Below are positions 19,920 to 31,988 of a stretch of DNA of 64,000 nucleotides, in pieces. Position numbers and translations under genes: made by a program. Numbering within the stretch: position 1 is the first letter of the stretch; each line of letters starts with the position of its first letter. Location of the stretch: the NCBI GenBank assembly GCA_028280505.1, contig JANQLO010000014.1, positions 62,001 to 126,000 on the forward strand, read 5' to 3'. The notes under the pieces are model-generated. The model searched no databases and had not been told where the DNA came from. It saw only the letters and a list, made by a program, of their open reading frames with translations. This stretch comes from Chromatiales bacterium. Lineage in GTDB: Bacteria; Pseudomonadota; Gammaproteobacteria; Chromatiales; Chromatiaceae.

Positions 19920-20792
19920 ATGCTTGATCCGGCCGTCTTAGCGGCGACGGCTCCGTACGGCGCATTGCTGCTGGGCCTGATCGTCGGCAGCTTCCTTAAT
20001 GTCCTTATCCTACGCTTGCCCAAGCGTATGCAGGCCGAACTCGGTGAGGCCTGCGCCGAACAACGCGGCGAGCCGGTCGAACCGCTTCCAAGCCGGTGGT
20101 TCGGTCTCGATTATTTGATTACGCCGGGTTCGACTTGTCCTCAATGCAATCATGCGATTCGCGCTTGGGAGAACATCCCCGTTGTCAGCTATCTGATATT
20201 GCGTGGCCGCTGCAGCGCCTGCCGAACCAAGATCGGCCTGCGCTATCCCATCGTCGAAGCGCTCACCGGCCTGCTGAGCTTGGCCGTGGTATTGCATTTC
20301 GGTGCGACAATCCAGGCAATACCGGCGTTAATACTCACCTGGGGGCTGCTCGCCCTGACCGTCATCGACCTGGACGAACAACTGCTTCCGGACCAGATCA
20401 CCCTGCCGCTGCTATGGCTCGGCCTGCTGGTCAATATCGATGGCATGTTCGTCGATCTGGCTTCCGCGGTCATCGGGGCGGCTGCCGGTTATCTGAGCCT
20501 GTGGTTCGTATTCCAGCTGTTTCGACTACTGACCGGTCGCGAGGGCATGGGCTATGGCGATTTCAAACTGCTCGCGGTGTTCGGCGCTTTTCTCGGTTGG
20601 CAGTTGCTGCCGCAAATCATCCTGGTGTCTTCTTTCATCGGTGCCGCGGTGGGTATCGGTCTGGTGGTACTGCGTGGCCGTGACCGCCAAATCCCGATTC
20701 CCTTCGGCCCCTATCTCGCCGGTGCCGGTCTGATCGCGCTTTTCTGGGGCGAAGAAATCAATCGCGGCTATTTGCAGCTCGCGGGCATCTGA
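19920..20792 (+). CDS. pilD: Prepilin peptidase / N-methyltransferase PilD
   Basis: Inner-membrane aspartic protease that cuts prepilin leaders and methylates the new N-terminus. The start is the ATG at 19920, one base after the pilC stop; an earlier in-frame ATG lies inside pilC. In 290 residues the methyltransferase zinc site is C73/C76/C98/C101 (CPQC...CSAC), and the protease aspartates are about D150 (VIDLDEQLLPD) and D214 (MGYGDFK). About eight membrane segments are visible. Substrates include the two pilins upstream. Confidence 0.96.
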   Translation: MLDPAVLAATAPYGALLLGLIVGSFLNVLILRLPKRMQAELGEACAEQRGEPVEPLPSRWFGLDYLITPGSTCPQCNHAIRAWENIPVVSYLILRGRCSACRTKIGLRYPIVEALTGLLSLAVVLHFGATIQAIPALILTWGLLALTVIDLDEQLLPDQITLPLLWLGLLVNIDGMFVDLASAVIGAAAGYLSLWFVFQLFRLLTGREGMGYGDFKLLAVFGAFLGWQLLPQIILVSSFIGAAVGIGLVVLRGRDRQIPIPFGPYLAGAGLIALFWGEEINRGYLQLAGI

Positions 20793-20794
20793 AT

Positions 20795-21391
20795 GTGTTC
20801 AAGATCGGCTTGACCGGCGGCATCGGCAGCGGCAAGTCCGCCGCCTCGGATCATTTCGCCAAACTCGGCGCCGAAGTCATCGACACCGATCTATTGAGCC
20901 GCGAGTTGGTGGTCCCGGGAAAACCGACCCTCAACGAGATCATCGATGCTTTTGGCGACGATATCCTGGCCGAATCCGGCGCCCTGGACAGAAAACGCCT
21001 GCGCAACCGAATCTTCGCCGACCCCGAGGCCCGCAAACGCCTGGAGCGGATTCTTCACCCACGCATTCGCGAGGCCATGCTCGAACGCGCACGCCGGTCC
21101 CGGGCCCCGTATGTGGTGTTCGTCATACCGTTGTTGATTGAAACCGGACAACAGACCCTGGTCGACCGCGTCCTGGTCATCGACCTGCCGGAAAGTCTGC
21201 AACGTCAACGGGTCGCTGCCCGCGACGGGCTCGACGAACGGCAAATCGAGCAGATTCTGGCCGCCCAGGTGACTCGCGAACAACGCCTGCAAACCGCAGA
21301 CGACGTGGTATGCAACGGCGGTACCCTCACCGATTTACAGCGGGAAATCGAGAGTCTGCATCACAAATACTTGCGCCAATCCCGGGATTGA
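20795..21391 (+). CDS. coaE: Dephospho-CoA kinase
   Basis: Last enzyme of coenzyme A synthesis, phosphorylating the 3'-hydroxyl of dephospho-CoA. The 198 residues start with the P-loop GLTGGIGSGKS and contain the family DTD (34) and LIET motifs. The start is a GTG two nucleotides after the pilD stop. The order pilD-coaE-zapD-yacG is the standard gammaproteobacterial one. A small CGGCAC hairpin (about 21397-21414) follows the stop. Confidence 0.95.
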   Translation: MFKIGLTGGIGSGKSAASDHFAKLGAEVIDTDLLSRELVVPGKPTLNEIIDAFGDDILAESGALDRKRLRNRIFADPEARKRLERILHPRIREAMLERARRSRAPYVVFVIPLLIETGQQTLVDRVLVIDLPESLQRQRVAARDGLDERQIEQILAAQVTREQRLQTADDVVCNGGTLTDLQREIESLHHKYLRQSRD

Positions 21392-21567
21392 GCGGCCGGC
21401 ACTTTACCGTGCCGACGTGCTGACCGACAATGCGCGACTATCGAATTCAAGACGACAGTGCCGAAATGTCCGGCGGAATCGTTCGCGACGTCGCCGTGGT
21501 AACGGGCGGTCACCCCGCTTGAAGCCATGCATCGGCCAATCATTCGCCCATATTTAAGGATGCCCCA

Positions 21568-22335
21568 TTGTCTGACACGACCATCTTCGAGCACCCGCTG
21601 AACGAGAAGTGCCGAACCTGGCTGCGCTTGTCACATCTCTTCGAGCAATTCGAGTTCCATCTGCCCTATGGCGAAGAATGGCATGCCCGCGCCTGCATAA
21701 CCGCTTTGCTCGACATCGCCAACGTATTGGCCCGCGCGGATATCAAATCGGAACTGCTCAAAGAACTGGACCGCTACAAGCAATCCCTGTCGCGCATGGC
21801 CAATAGCCCCGGCGTCGACAAGGATCGCCTCGAGCATATCCTCCAAGAGCTGCAACAGACCTGCGACGGGGTTCGTGAGATCAACGGTCAGCTGGCGCAG
21901 TCGCTACGTGGCAACGACTTTCTCAACAGCATCGTGCAACGCAGCAGCATCGCCGGCGGTAGCTTCGATTTCGACCTGCCTCAGTACCACTATTGGTTAC
22001 AGATGCCGCAAAGCGAACGCAGCCTGCAGCTCGACGATTGGCGGCACGAAGTCAGCGCGGTGCAGAATGCGGTCGAACTGTTGCTCAACCTCATTCGCAA
22101 CAGTGCGGTACCCGCCCGCGAACGGGCGACCAACGGCTTCTATCAGAAATCCGTACCGGGCAACGTGACCGCACAGCTGGTACGAGTCGGTATACCGACA
22201 TCCGACAACATGTACGCCGAAATCAGCGGCGGCAAACACCGCTTCAGCGTCCGTTTCATGGCATGCGCCGATTGGCAACACCCCACTCAGGTCGACCGGG
22301 ATATCGCCTTTTCATTGAGTATTTGTGCGATATGA
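21568..22335 (+). CDS. zapD: Cell division protein ZapD
   Basis: Cytoplasmic FtsZ-interacting protein that bundles protofilaments. The 255 residues match the ZapD/DUF1342 family: [21 protein letters not shown] at the N-terminus, an all-helical first half and a beta-rich second half ([16 protein letters not shown]). The start is TTG at 21568, with AAGGA seven nucleotides upstream. Its stop overlaps the yacG start (ATGA). The 176 nt before it contain no other gene. Confidence 0.93.
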   Translation: MSDTTIFEHPLNEKCRTWLRLSHLFEQFEFHLPYGEEWHARACITALLDIANVLARADIKSELLKELDRYKQSLSRMANSPGVDKDRLEHILQELQQTCDGVREINGQLAQSLRGNDFLNSIVQRSSIAGGSFDFDLPQYHYWLQMPQSERSLQLDDWRHEVSAVQNAVELLLNLIRNSAVPARERATNGFYQKSVPGNVTAQLVRVGIPTSDNMYAEISGGKHRFSVRFMACADWQHPTQVDRDIAFSLSICAI

Positions 22336-22520
22336 ACGACTCGGTCCAGGAAGTCGCCTGCCCCACCTGCGGACGCACGGTGATCTGGAACAAGACACAA
22401 AAATGGCGTCCGTTTTGCAGCGAGCGCTGCAAGCTGATCGACCTCGGCGAATGGCTGACGGAAGAAAAACGCATCCCCGGCGAGCCGGCCCCTATGCCGG
22501 ACAACCCCGAATCGCATTGA
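22332..22520 (+). CDS. yacG: DNA gyrase inhibitor YacG (zinc protein)
   Basis: A 62-residue zinc-ribbon protein that in E. coli binds GyrB and inhibits supercoiling. Ligands C10/C13 (CPTCG) and C29/C33 (CSERC) give the CxxC-X15-CxxxC pattern, followed by the conserved IDLGEWL. It starts within the zapD stop (ATGA). It is convergent with the next minus-strand gene, with a 3-nt gap and no terminator. Confidence 0.93.
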   Translation: MNDSVQEVACPTCGRTVIWNKTQKWRPFCSERCKLIDLGEWLTEEKRIPGEPAPMPDNPESH

Positions 22521-22523
22521 CGT

Positions 22524-22946
22524 TCAGTTCGGGAAATCGGCCACGGTGACGTCATGATTGCCGACAACCCGAACCCGCAGCGAACCGCTGGCTTCCGCGA
22601 AATCCCGTATCAGCCAATTGCCGTTTTTCGCATCGAGTTGACGTTCGCCGACAAGCGTACCGTCAGGCGCCAGCCATTGCACCTCGACCCGAATAATCCC
22701 GTCCGCGTCAAAGCCCGTCTGCCGTAACAACAATCCGTCGGCACCGGGCCCCAGCACCAGGGCGCGATCACGCGCCACCGCCGCGCATGGCGTCCGCGCC
22801 GGTGCACATCCGGGCTCAACGACGAGATAGACGACCGGATCTTCCTGCAGCACCCGTTCGGCCTTACGCCCCACCTGACCCCAGCTCAACGCGAGACCGA
22901 CCGCCACGATCACGAAGAATATCCAGTATTTACCCAGACGACTCAT
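22524..22946 (-). CDS. Hypothetical membrane-anchored protein
   Basis: I do not recognise a family. With the start at 22946 it has 140 residues: MSRLGKYWIFFVIVAVGLALSW is a single N-terminal membrane segment or uncleaved signal, and the remainder is a predicted beta-rich periplasmic domain with two cysteines (PGCAPARTPCAAVA) that could form a disulfide. GGA precedes this ATG; a longer frame up to 22988 lies inside mutT and is less likely. It overlaps the mutT end by 17 nt, so it is probably co-expressed with the Nudix/ThiE gene, without any visible functional link. Confidence 0.65.
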   Translation of the reverse strand: MSRLGKYWIFFVIVAVGLALSWGQVGRKAERVLQEDPVVYLVVEPGCAPARTPCAAVARDRALVLGPGADGLLLRQTGFDADGIIRVEVQWLAPDGTLVGERQLDAKNGNWLIRDFAEASGSLRVRVVGNHDVTVADFPN

Positions 22947-23886
22947 CGTTCCAGAGCCCGCGAATACCTGCAATGCCCTGAGCGCCATGCGCCCACGCGG
23001 TCTTCAACAACCCGTTATGCATACCGCCAAGGGCATAGACCGGCAGTTTCGCGCTGTCGACCCAATCGGCGAATCGAGCCCAACCGAGCGGCTCGGCATC
23101 CGGATGACTGCGAGTCGGCATGACCGGCGACAGCAGGGCGAAATCGGCACCGACCGCCTCAGCCTGTCGTAGGTCTTGCAGCGTGTGGCAGGATGCCGCG
23201 ATCAAGCCGTCGGCCGATGTCCGTTCATGCGACCACTGATGCAACTGTCGGCTGTTCAGATGCAAGCCATCCGCGCCCATGGCGGCGGCCAGCCGTGGGG
23301 AACCGTTGAACAGCACCCGCGCATCACGCACATGACACACATTGCAGACCTCGCGACCAATGTGCAGCAACTCGTCCTCTGCAAGATCGAAAAGACGAAG
23401 CTGTAGCAAACGCACACCGGCATCCAAGGCCTTGTCCAGTTGTCGCATGAAGTCTTCGGCATTGCGTATTTGCGGCGGCGTAATGAGATATACCGGCGGC
23501 AGTTGCAAGGCCGTTACGATCGGCACGTCGGCCGCGGGCATCGGATAATCGCCCAGGTTTTCGGGCCGCACCCATGCGAGAGGCTGGCCCTCGCGTCCCA
23601 CCGGCTCGCCCTGCCAGGCCGTCACCACATGCACATCCAACAGCACCGATCGATCGTCATAATCGTGGCGCACCCGGATCAGCGGTCGGTGCGCGACGAC
23701 ATCGATGCCCAGTTCCTCGTGCAGTTCACGTACCAAGCCGATCGCCGCACTTTCATCCGGTTCCAACTTGCCGCCGGGGAACTCCCACAGACCACCCTGA
23801 TGGCTGTCCTGATGCCGCTGTGCGAGCAATATGTTGCCGTCTGGGTCGATGAGGGCCCCGGCGGCGACGTGGACGACGGTAGTCAT
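22930..23886 (-). CDS. mutT: Nudix hydrolase (MutT-type) fused to a ThiE-like domain
   Basis: The first ~130 residues are a MutT-like Nudix domain: the Nudix box spans 38-60 (GGKLEPDESAAIGLVRELHE, then ELGI) and retains the catalytic glutamates, consistent with sanitising 8-oxo-dGTP. Residues ~130-318 form a thiamine-phosphate-synthase-like barrel (LLQLRLFDLAEDELLHIG; ADGLHLNSRQL; DFALLSPVMPTRSHPD). This fusion is found in many gammaproteobacteria at the secA/argJ locus, and the role of the ThiE part is not established. Whether it makes thiamine phosphate is doubtful, because several ThiE substrate residues cannot be confirmed by eye. It lies three nucleotides after argJ. Confidence 0.88.
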   Translation of the reverse strand: MTTVVHVAAGALIDPDGNILLAQRHQDSHQGGLWEFPGGKLEPDESAAIGLVRELHEELGIDVVAHRPLIRVRHDYDDRSVLLDVHVVTAWQGEPVGREGQPLAWVRPENLGDYPMPAADVPIVTALQLPPVYLITPPQIRNAEDFMRQLDKALDAGVRLLQLRLFDLAEDELLHIGREVCNVCHVRDARVLFNGSPRLAAAMGADGLHLNSRQLHQWSHERTSADGLIAASCHTLQDLRQAEAVGADFALLSPVMPTRSHPDAEPLGWARFADWVDSAKLPVYALGGMHNGLLKTAWAHGAQGIAGIRGLWNDESSG

Positions 23887-23889
23887 GAA

Positions 23890-25074
23890 TCAGGTGCGGT
23901 ACTCGGCGTTGATCTTGACGTAATCGTAGGAAAGATCGCAGGTCAGCACCTCGCTTACCGCATCGCCGCGATTCAATACGATACGTATTGTAATGTCGCT
24001 ACCCGCCATCGCCGCCTGACCGGCCGCCTCGGTATAGGCCGGATCACGTCCGCCGCCACTGACGATACAAGTCTCGCCCAACCAGATGCGGATCGATTCG
24101 ATCTCCAGCGCATCGACGCCCGCTCGGCCCACCGCAGCGAGAATGCGACCCCAGTTGGGATCGGAGGCGAACAACGCCGTTTTGACCAAGGGCGAGTGAG
24201 CAACCGTGTAGGCCACTTCTCGTGCTTCGGTTTCGTCGCGCGCAGCCTCGACCCGAATACGCACCAGCTTGGTCGCACCCTCGCCGTCGGCAACGATCAT
24301 CTCGGCCAACTCGGCACAGACCGCATTCACCGCTTCGCTGAAACGCTGCCCGTCGGGCGTATTGAGATCAACAACCTCAACCGACTGACCACTGGCCAAC
24401 AACACGCAGGCATCATTGGTCGAGGTATCGCCATCGACGGTGACCGCATTGAACGAACCGGCGACCGCACGGCGCAGGATCTCGTCGAGCAAATCCGGCG
24501 ACACCGTGGCGTCGGTCGCGACATAGGCCAGCATGGTCGCCATGTCCGGACGGATCATGCCCGATCCTTTCGCGATCCCCGTTACGGTCACGACACCGCT
24601 GGAAAGCTCGACGCGGCGGCTGACCAGTTTGGGTACCGTATCGGTGGTCATCATCGCCGTTGCCGCGCGAGGCCAATGGTTTTCGTCAAGCCCGGACAAC
24701 AGCCCGGGTAACGCCTGAGCAAAGGGGGCGACCGGCAGGTCTTCACCGATGACCCCGGTCGAAAACGGCAATACCTGGCTCATGGCACAACCCGCCATGT
24801 CGGCGAGCGACCGACAGGTCTCTCGCGCCGCCCGCAAGCCGGGTTCACCGGTGCCGGCATTGGCATTGCCGGCATTGATCAAAAGATAACGCACCGACCC
24901 CTTGGCCAAATGCTCACGCGCGACCACCACCGGCGCGGCACAAAAGGCATTCTGGGTGAACACCGCGGCACAGCTACCGCCCTCGGCCATCTCGATCAGA
25001 ACGAGATCGTCACGGTTCTCATAGCGAATACCGGCCGCGGTCGCGGCTAGGCGGATCCCCGGGACAAGGTTCAT
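23890..25074 (-). CDS. argJ: Bifunctional glutamate N-acetyltransferase / amino-acid N-acetyltransferase ArgJ
   Basis: Transfers acetyl from N-acetylornithine to glutamate in arginine synthesis (and may also use acetyl-CoA). The precursor self-cleaves before T180 in KGSGMIRPDMATMLAY, giving alpha and beta chains. The 394-residue frame starts at ATG 25074 (MNLVPGIRL); a TTG two codons earlier is possible, and neither has a clear Shine-Dalgarno. It sits 52 nt after secA on the same strand, the conserved secA-argJ-mutT order. Confidence 0.95.
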   Translation of the reverse strand: MNLVPGIRLAATAAGIRYENRDDLVLIEMAEGGSCAAVFTQNAFCAAPVVVAREHLAKGSVRYLLINAGNANAGTGEPGLRAARETCRSLADMAGCAMSQVLPFSTGVIGEDLPVAPFAQALPGLLSGLDENHWPRAATAMMTTDTVPKLVSRRVELSSGVVTVTGIAKGSGMIRPDMATMLAYVATDATVSPDLLDEILRRAVAGSFNAVTVDGDTSTNDACVLLASGQSVEVVDLNTPDGQRFSEAVNAVCAELAEMIVADGEGATKLVRIRVEAARDETEAREVAYTVAHSPLVKTALFASDPNWGRILAAVGRAGVDALEIESIRIWLGETCIVSGGGRDPAYTEAAGQAAMAGSDITIRIVLNRGDAVSEVLTCDLSYDYVKINAEYRT

Positions 25075-25126
25075 GGACAAACTTGAAAACCGAAATTCAA
25101 AGACCGAACACTACCGCTGGAAAACC

Positions 25127-27934
<2,808 letters not shown>

Positions 27935-28140
27935 GCGCCTTAGGCCTTTCGAATCGGACAAACCCGCTTGTGCATCATGCGTCGAAACCTACGAAAACGC
28001 GCCCGGGGAAAATCGGACAACCGAGGTTTGGGCAAATAGGGCGCCATCGAATAAAGCGAAGCCGCCTTTCTGCCTACGCGGGCAAAAACAAAGGTCGGAA
28101 TCATACCTCAAACCGAACAGCTTACGGCCGGGCAGATACG

Positions 28141-28162
28141 AAAAAACCCGCCACAGCGGGTT
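28141..28162 (-). terminator. Rho-independent terminator of the M23 peptidase gene
   Basis: On the minus strand AACCCGC-TGTG-GCGGGTT (28145-28162) runs into six consecutive T. It lies 26 nt past the peptidase stop and separates the envelope gene cluster from secA. Confidence 0.9.
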
Positions 28163-28187
28163 CTTACAAATACTTGGCCTATCCCGG

Positions 28188-29114
28188 TCAGCGCGATTTC
28201 ACGAATCTGATCGGGTCGACGATCTTACCGTTCCGGTGCACTTCGAAATGCACGTGCGGTCCGCTCGATCGCCCGGTGCTACCGAGCAGGGCAATGGTGT
28301 CGCCTTTGGTGACAACATCACCGGTCTCAACCAGGTTTTCCTGATTGTGGGCATATAGCGTGCTGTAACCGTCGGCGTGCTTAATCTCGACCAAATTGCC
28401 GTAGCCCTTGGTCTTCTTCGAACGCAGCACAACACCTGACGCAACGGCAATCACCTCCGTACCCGGCTTACCGGCGAAATCCACACCGCGATGGAACGTC
28501 TTCTTACCGGTAAAGGGATCGGTACGTTTGCCATAACGTGACGACATCCAACCTTTGGCGACCGGCCGTCCCGACGGGGTGACTTCGGCCATGACCTCAC
28601 GCGTCATCAGCATATGTTCGAGCACCGCCAGCTTGCCCTCGCGATCGTCCAGCAACTGGGTGATACGATCCATATCGACGCTCAGCTCGGACGGTTCAAT
28701 GCTCTCACCCGGATGCGCCTCGTCGATACCGCCCATAGGCGGCGGAGAAGCAAAATCGAATTCTTCCTTGTCCAGCTTACCGACATCGACCAAGCGATCC
28801 CCGAGCGCATCGAGCCGTATCAGGCGCGCCTGCAGCTGAGCGACCTTCGCCGCCAGCGCATCCAAATGCGCACGCTGCTCGGCCTTGGCATCGGCGATAA
28901 CGCGACGCTCGGTGACCAACAGCTCGCGCAACTCTGCAGCCTCGCTGTTTACCATGGCTTCGCGGGTCTGCTTTTCTCCCAGAAAATAGCCCCCACCGAT
29001 GGCCGCCGCCAGCGTACCCGCGACCGTCAGACCGGCCAATACGGCCGCCCGCGGAACACAGATATCAATGCTGCCGGTCCATTTGCAGAAGCTTGAGAGA
29101 AAAATGATCTTCAT
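28188..29114 (-). CDS. M23 family zinc metallopeptidase, membrane-anchored
   Basis: Predicted LytM-type peptidoglycan endopeptidase in the periplasm. The 308 residues have one N-terminal membrane segment (about 23-45), a coiled-coil stretch (55-115) and a C-terminal Peptidase_M23 domain with all four functional residues: H208 and D212 (FHRGVDFAG), H256 (LYAH), and H287/H289 (GPHVHFEV). Because the zinc ligands are intact it is probably an enzyme, not only an EnvC/NlpD-like activator. This gene sits between lpxC and secA in many gammaproteobacteria. It is divergent from dciA (84-nt gap). Confidence 0.9.
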   Translation of the reverse strand: MKIIFLSSFCKWTGSIDICVPRAAVLAGLTVAGTLAAAIGGGYFLGEKQTREAMVNSEAAELRELLVTERRVIADAKAEQRAHLDALAAKVAQLQARLIRLDALGDRLVDVGKLDKEEFDFASPPPMGGIDEAHPGESIEPSELSVDMDRITQLLDDREGKLAVLEHMLMTREVMAEVTPSGRPVAKGWMSSRYGKRTDPFTGKKTFHRGVDFAGKPGTEVIAVASGVVLRSKKTKGYGNLVEIKHADGYSTLYAHNQENLVETGDVVTKGDTIALLGSTGRSSGPHVHFEVHRNGKIVDPIRFVKSR

Positions 29115-29198
29115 GGTTCAAATCCAGCTCTTTCCCGCTTATCGTCTCCTGAAGGTTTACCCTTTAGCCCGTCAATTCACCGCTGAGACATCGTTCAC

Positions 29199-29648
29199 AT
29201 GGCCCATCGCCCGAAGCCCGTCCGCCTTCTGATCAAAGATCGGCCTGTACTCAGCCGCCTCGAACAAGAGGCCGATGCCCAGCTGGCATTACTGCATCTC
29301 GTTCGCCGGCATCTGCCGGAAGAGCTTGCGCCGCATTGCGTCGGCGCGCGTCTCCACGCCCACCGGCTTGTGCTCCACACCGATTCGCCGGTCTGGGCGA
29401 GTCGCCTGCGTTATTTGGCCAAACAGCTGCAAAGTTTACTTGAGCGGCATCATCCAGAATTGCGCGAGATCAAAATTCGGCTAATCATGCCCGACTCGGG
29501 ACCGCCGAAGCGACAATCTGTCGCACGTCGCTCCGACCGGGCGGCCGCCATCATACAGGACTGTGCTACAGATACCCGAGCAGGGCCGCTCAAGACAGCC
29601 CTTTCACGTCTCAGTCGCGCACTAAAAACTGACGAATCAGATAGTTAG
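29199..29648 (+). CDS. dciA: DciA family replicative helicase loader (DUF721)
   Basis: DciA loads DnaB helicase in the many bacteria lacking phage-derived DnaC or DnaI. The 149-residue sequence has the DUF721 core ([43 protein letters not shown]) in the first 95 residues and a basic, low-complexity C-terminal tail ([16 protein letters not shown]-like). It is the only plus-strand gene inside the 26-kb minus-strand block, and its stop overlaps the lpxC stop by 4 nt. Presence of DciA suggests that no dnaC exists in this genome. Confidence 0.88.
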   Translation: MAHRPKPVRLLIKDRPVLSRLEQEADAQLALLHLVRRHLPEELAPHCVGARLHAHRLVLHTDSPVWASRLRYLAKQLQSLLERHHPELREIKIRLIMPDSGPPKRQSVARRSDRAAAIIQDCATDTRAGPLKTALSRLSRALKTDESDS

Positions 29649-30559
29649 GCGGACGCCTGAGCCGGTTTCATATATGAAATCGGTGCCAGCTCGGCGTCGT
29701 CGAACGTCACTTCTTCCCAGGCTTCCGGCTGCGCAATGAGCGCCCGCAGCAAGCGGTTGTTCAGTTCATGACCGGATTTGTAGCCGCTGAATGCACCGAT
29801 CAGACTGTGGCCGAGCAGATAGAGATCACCGATGGCATCGAGAATCTTGTGCTTGACGAACTCGTCCTCGTAACGCAATCCGTCTTCATTGAGCACTCGG
29901 AAATCGTCGACCACGATTGCATTGTCCATGCTGCCACCCAAGGCGAGACCGTTTCCACGCAGCATTTCGATATCACGCAGAAAACCGAAAGTCCGCGCGC
30001 GGCTTACCTCTTTGACGAATGAGGTCGATGAAAAATCGATGACCGAACGCCGGCGTTCGGCACTCATGGCCGGATGATCGAAATCGATACCGAAACTCAC
30101 CTTGAAACCGTTGAACGGCTCAAATCGGGCGACTTTGTCGCCTTCCTTCACCTCGACCGGCTGCTTGATACGGATGAAGCGCTTGGCGACGTTCTGTTCC
30201 TCGACGCCAGCGGATTGAATAAGGAATACGAAAGGCCCGGCGCTGCCGTCCATGATCGGCACTTCCGGCGCACTGACGTCGACGTAGGCATTGTCGATGC
30301 CCAGACCGGCAAAAGCCGACAGCAAATGCTCGACGGTCGAGATACGCACACCGTCTTTGACCAGCGTGGTCGATAACCGCGTGTCGCCGACATTTTCGGC
30401 CTTGGCGGGAATGTCGACCGGCGAGTCGAGATCGACCCTGCGAAACACGATACCGGTATCAGGCAGCGCCGGACGAAGCGTCAAATAGACCTTCTCGCCC
30501 GTGTGCAGACCGACACCGGTGGCGCGAATCACGTTTTTCAACGTGCGCTGTTTAATCAT
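29645..30559 (-). CDS. lpxC: UDP-3-O-acyl-N-acetylglucosamine deacetylase
   Basis: Committed step of lipid A synthesis, cytoplasmic zinc enzyme. The 304 residues retain zinc ligands H78, H237 and D241, with E77 and H264 as catalytic residues ([33 protein letters not shown]). It ends the dcw cluster behind ftsZ, as in most gammaproteobacteria. The 196-nt gap from ftsZ contains a conspicuous inverted repeat (separate entry), and GGAG lies about 10 nt before the ATG. In E. coli LpxC level is set by FtsH proteolysis; the C-terminal tail here ([10 protein letters not shown]) ends in small, uncharged residues compatible with such turnover. Confidence 0.97.
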   Translation of the reverse strand: MIKQRTLKNVIRATGVGLHTGEKVYLTLRPALPDTGIVFRRVDLDSPVDIPAKAENVGDTRLSTTLVKDGVRISTVEHLLSAFAGLGIDNAYVDVSAPEVPIMDGSAGPFVFLIQSAGVEEQNVAKRFIRIKQPVEVKEGDKVARFEPFNGFKVSFGIDFDHPAMSAERRRSVIDFSSTSFVKEVSRARTFGFLRDIEMLRGNGLALGGSMDNAIVVDDFRVLNEDGLRYEDEFVKHKILDAIGDLYLLGHSLIGAFSGYKSGHELNNRLLRALIAQPEAWEEVTFDDAELAPISYMKPAQASA

Positions 30560-30576
30560 TGACCTGGGCTCTCCGA

Positions 30577-30631
30577 GTCAAAATTCCTTTATATTTCAGC
30601 TAAATAGCTTACTACATCGCGGAATTTTGAC
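30577..30631. repeat. Perfect 11-bp inverted repeat in the lpxC leader
   Basis: GTCAAAATTCC (30577-30587) and GGAATTTTGAC (30621-30631) are exact complements separated by 33 nt. Nested in the loop is a second palindrome AGCTA-AA-TAGCT (30597-30608). The structure ends seven nucleotides before the lpxC Shine-Dalgarno region. It may be an operator pair or a 5'-UTR RNA structure; nothing in the sequence chooses between these. Confidence 0.75.
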
Positions 30632-30755
30632 GACGCAGTAATTCGGTGATCCCCCGAGGACTGCTTAGGGAATACCCTTATTTTCAACTTTTATGACCGT
30701 TTGATCAAGTAAAAAAGTCACTGCCTTTCCCGCGATGTGCTCCCGGTAACACCGC

Positions 30756-31934
30756 TCAATCCGCCTGACGGCGCAGGAAAGCCGGAATGTCGAGGTACTC
30801 CATATCATCGGTGCCGTTGCCCTTAGCGTAGCCGTTTGCGGTCTTGGGATTACGGCGAATATTGGTCGGTACCTCAAGCTTATTGTAATCGAGTTCTTCT
30901 TGTTGCTGCTCAGACTCGCTGTCAACCAGGCGCACCGGCTTGATCGCCACCTCGGGTTGCGGCACCACCACGGGCACTTCTTCACCCAAACCGGTCGCCA
31001 CCACGGTCACCCGAATCTCGTCGACCATATCGGGATCGATAACGGTACCGATCACCACGGTCGCATCCTCACGAGCAAACTCCTTCACGGTATTGCCGAC
31101 CTCGTCGAACTCACCGATCTCGAGATCGAGCCCGGCGGTAATGTTAACCAGAATCCCGCGCGCACCGGAAAGATTGATGTCCTCGAGCAGCGGGCTGCGA
31201 ATGGCCAGCTCCGCCGCCTCGCGAGCACGCTGATCGCCGCTCGCCTTGCCGGTACCCATCATCGCAACACCCATCTCCGACATCACCGTGCGCACGTCGG
31301 CGAAGTCGACGTTGATCAAGCCGGGTTTGGTGATCAGCTCGGCAATACCCTGCACCGCGTTCAGCAATACATCATTGGCTGCCTTGAACGCATCCAACAA
31401 CGATGTCGTCTTACCCAATACCGACAACAATTTCTCGTTCGGAATGGTGATCAACGAATCGACATGCTCTCCGAGCCTGGCAATACCCTCTTCGGCGATT
31501 CGCAGACGTTTGCCACCTTCGAAGCTGAACGGTTTGGTCACCACGGCTACGGTGAGAATACCGAGCTCTTTGGCAACCTCGGCCACCACCGGTGCCGCAC
31601 CGGTACCGGTACCGCCCCCCATGCCGGCGGTGATGAAAACCATATCGGCACCTTCCAGTGCCTCGTACAAACGATCGCGATCCTCCATCGCCGCTTCGCA
31701 ACCGCGCTCCGGGTTGGCCCCGGCCCCCAAACCACGCGTGACGTTGGAACCGAGCTGCAGGGCCGTGCGCACCTCGGTGTTCTTCAACGCCTGGGCATCG
31801 GTGTTGGCACAAATGAACTCGACCCCTTCGATGGTCGAGCGCAACATATGATTGACGGCGTTACCGCCGCCACCTCCCACACCGATCACCTTGATGACCG
31901 CGTTCTGACTATCTACATCCATTAACTCGAACAT
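30756..31934 (-). CDS. ftsZ: Cell division GTPase FtsZ
   Basis: Tubulin homologue that polymerises into the Z-ring. The 392 residues contain the tubulin signature GGGTGTG at 106-112, the T7 loop ([11 protein letters not shown]) and, after a variable linker, the C-terminal conserved peptide [14 protein letters not shown]-like segment ([11 protein letters not shown]) that binds FtsA, ZipA and ZapD. GGAGGAT lies just upstream of the ATG, a strong ribosome site. It follows ftsA by 54 nt. ZapD is encoded about 9 kb away. Confidence 0.98.
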   Translation of the reverse strand: MFELMDVDSQNAVIKVIGVGGGGGNAVNHMLRSTIEGVEFICANTDAQALKNTEVRTALQLGSNVTRGLGAGANPERGCEAAMEDRDRLYEALEGADMVFITAGMGGGTGTGAAPVVAEVAKELGILTVAVVTKPFSFEGGKRLRIAEEGIARLGEHVDSLITIPNEKLLSVLGKTTSLLDAFKAANDVLLNAVQGIAELITKPGLINVDFADVRTVMSEMGVAMMGTGKASGDQRAREAAELAIRSPLLEDINLSGARGILVNITAGLDLEIGEFDEVGNTVKEFAREDATVVIGTVIDPDMVDEIRVTVVATGLGEEVPVVVPQPEVAIKPVRLVDSESEQQQEELDYNKLEVPTNIRRNPKTANGYAKGNGTDDMEYLDIPAFLRRQAD

Positions 31935-31988
31935 GTGTTTATCCTCCGACTACAGACCCGCCCGGCACCGGGACGGCATCTCACTTAT

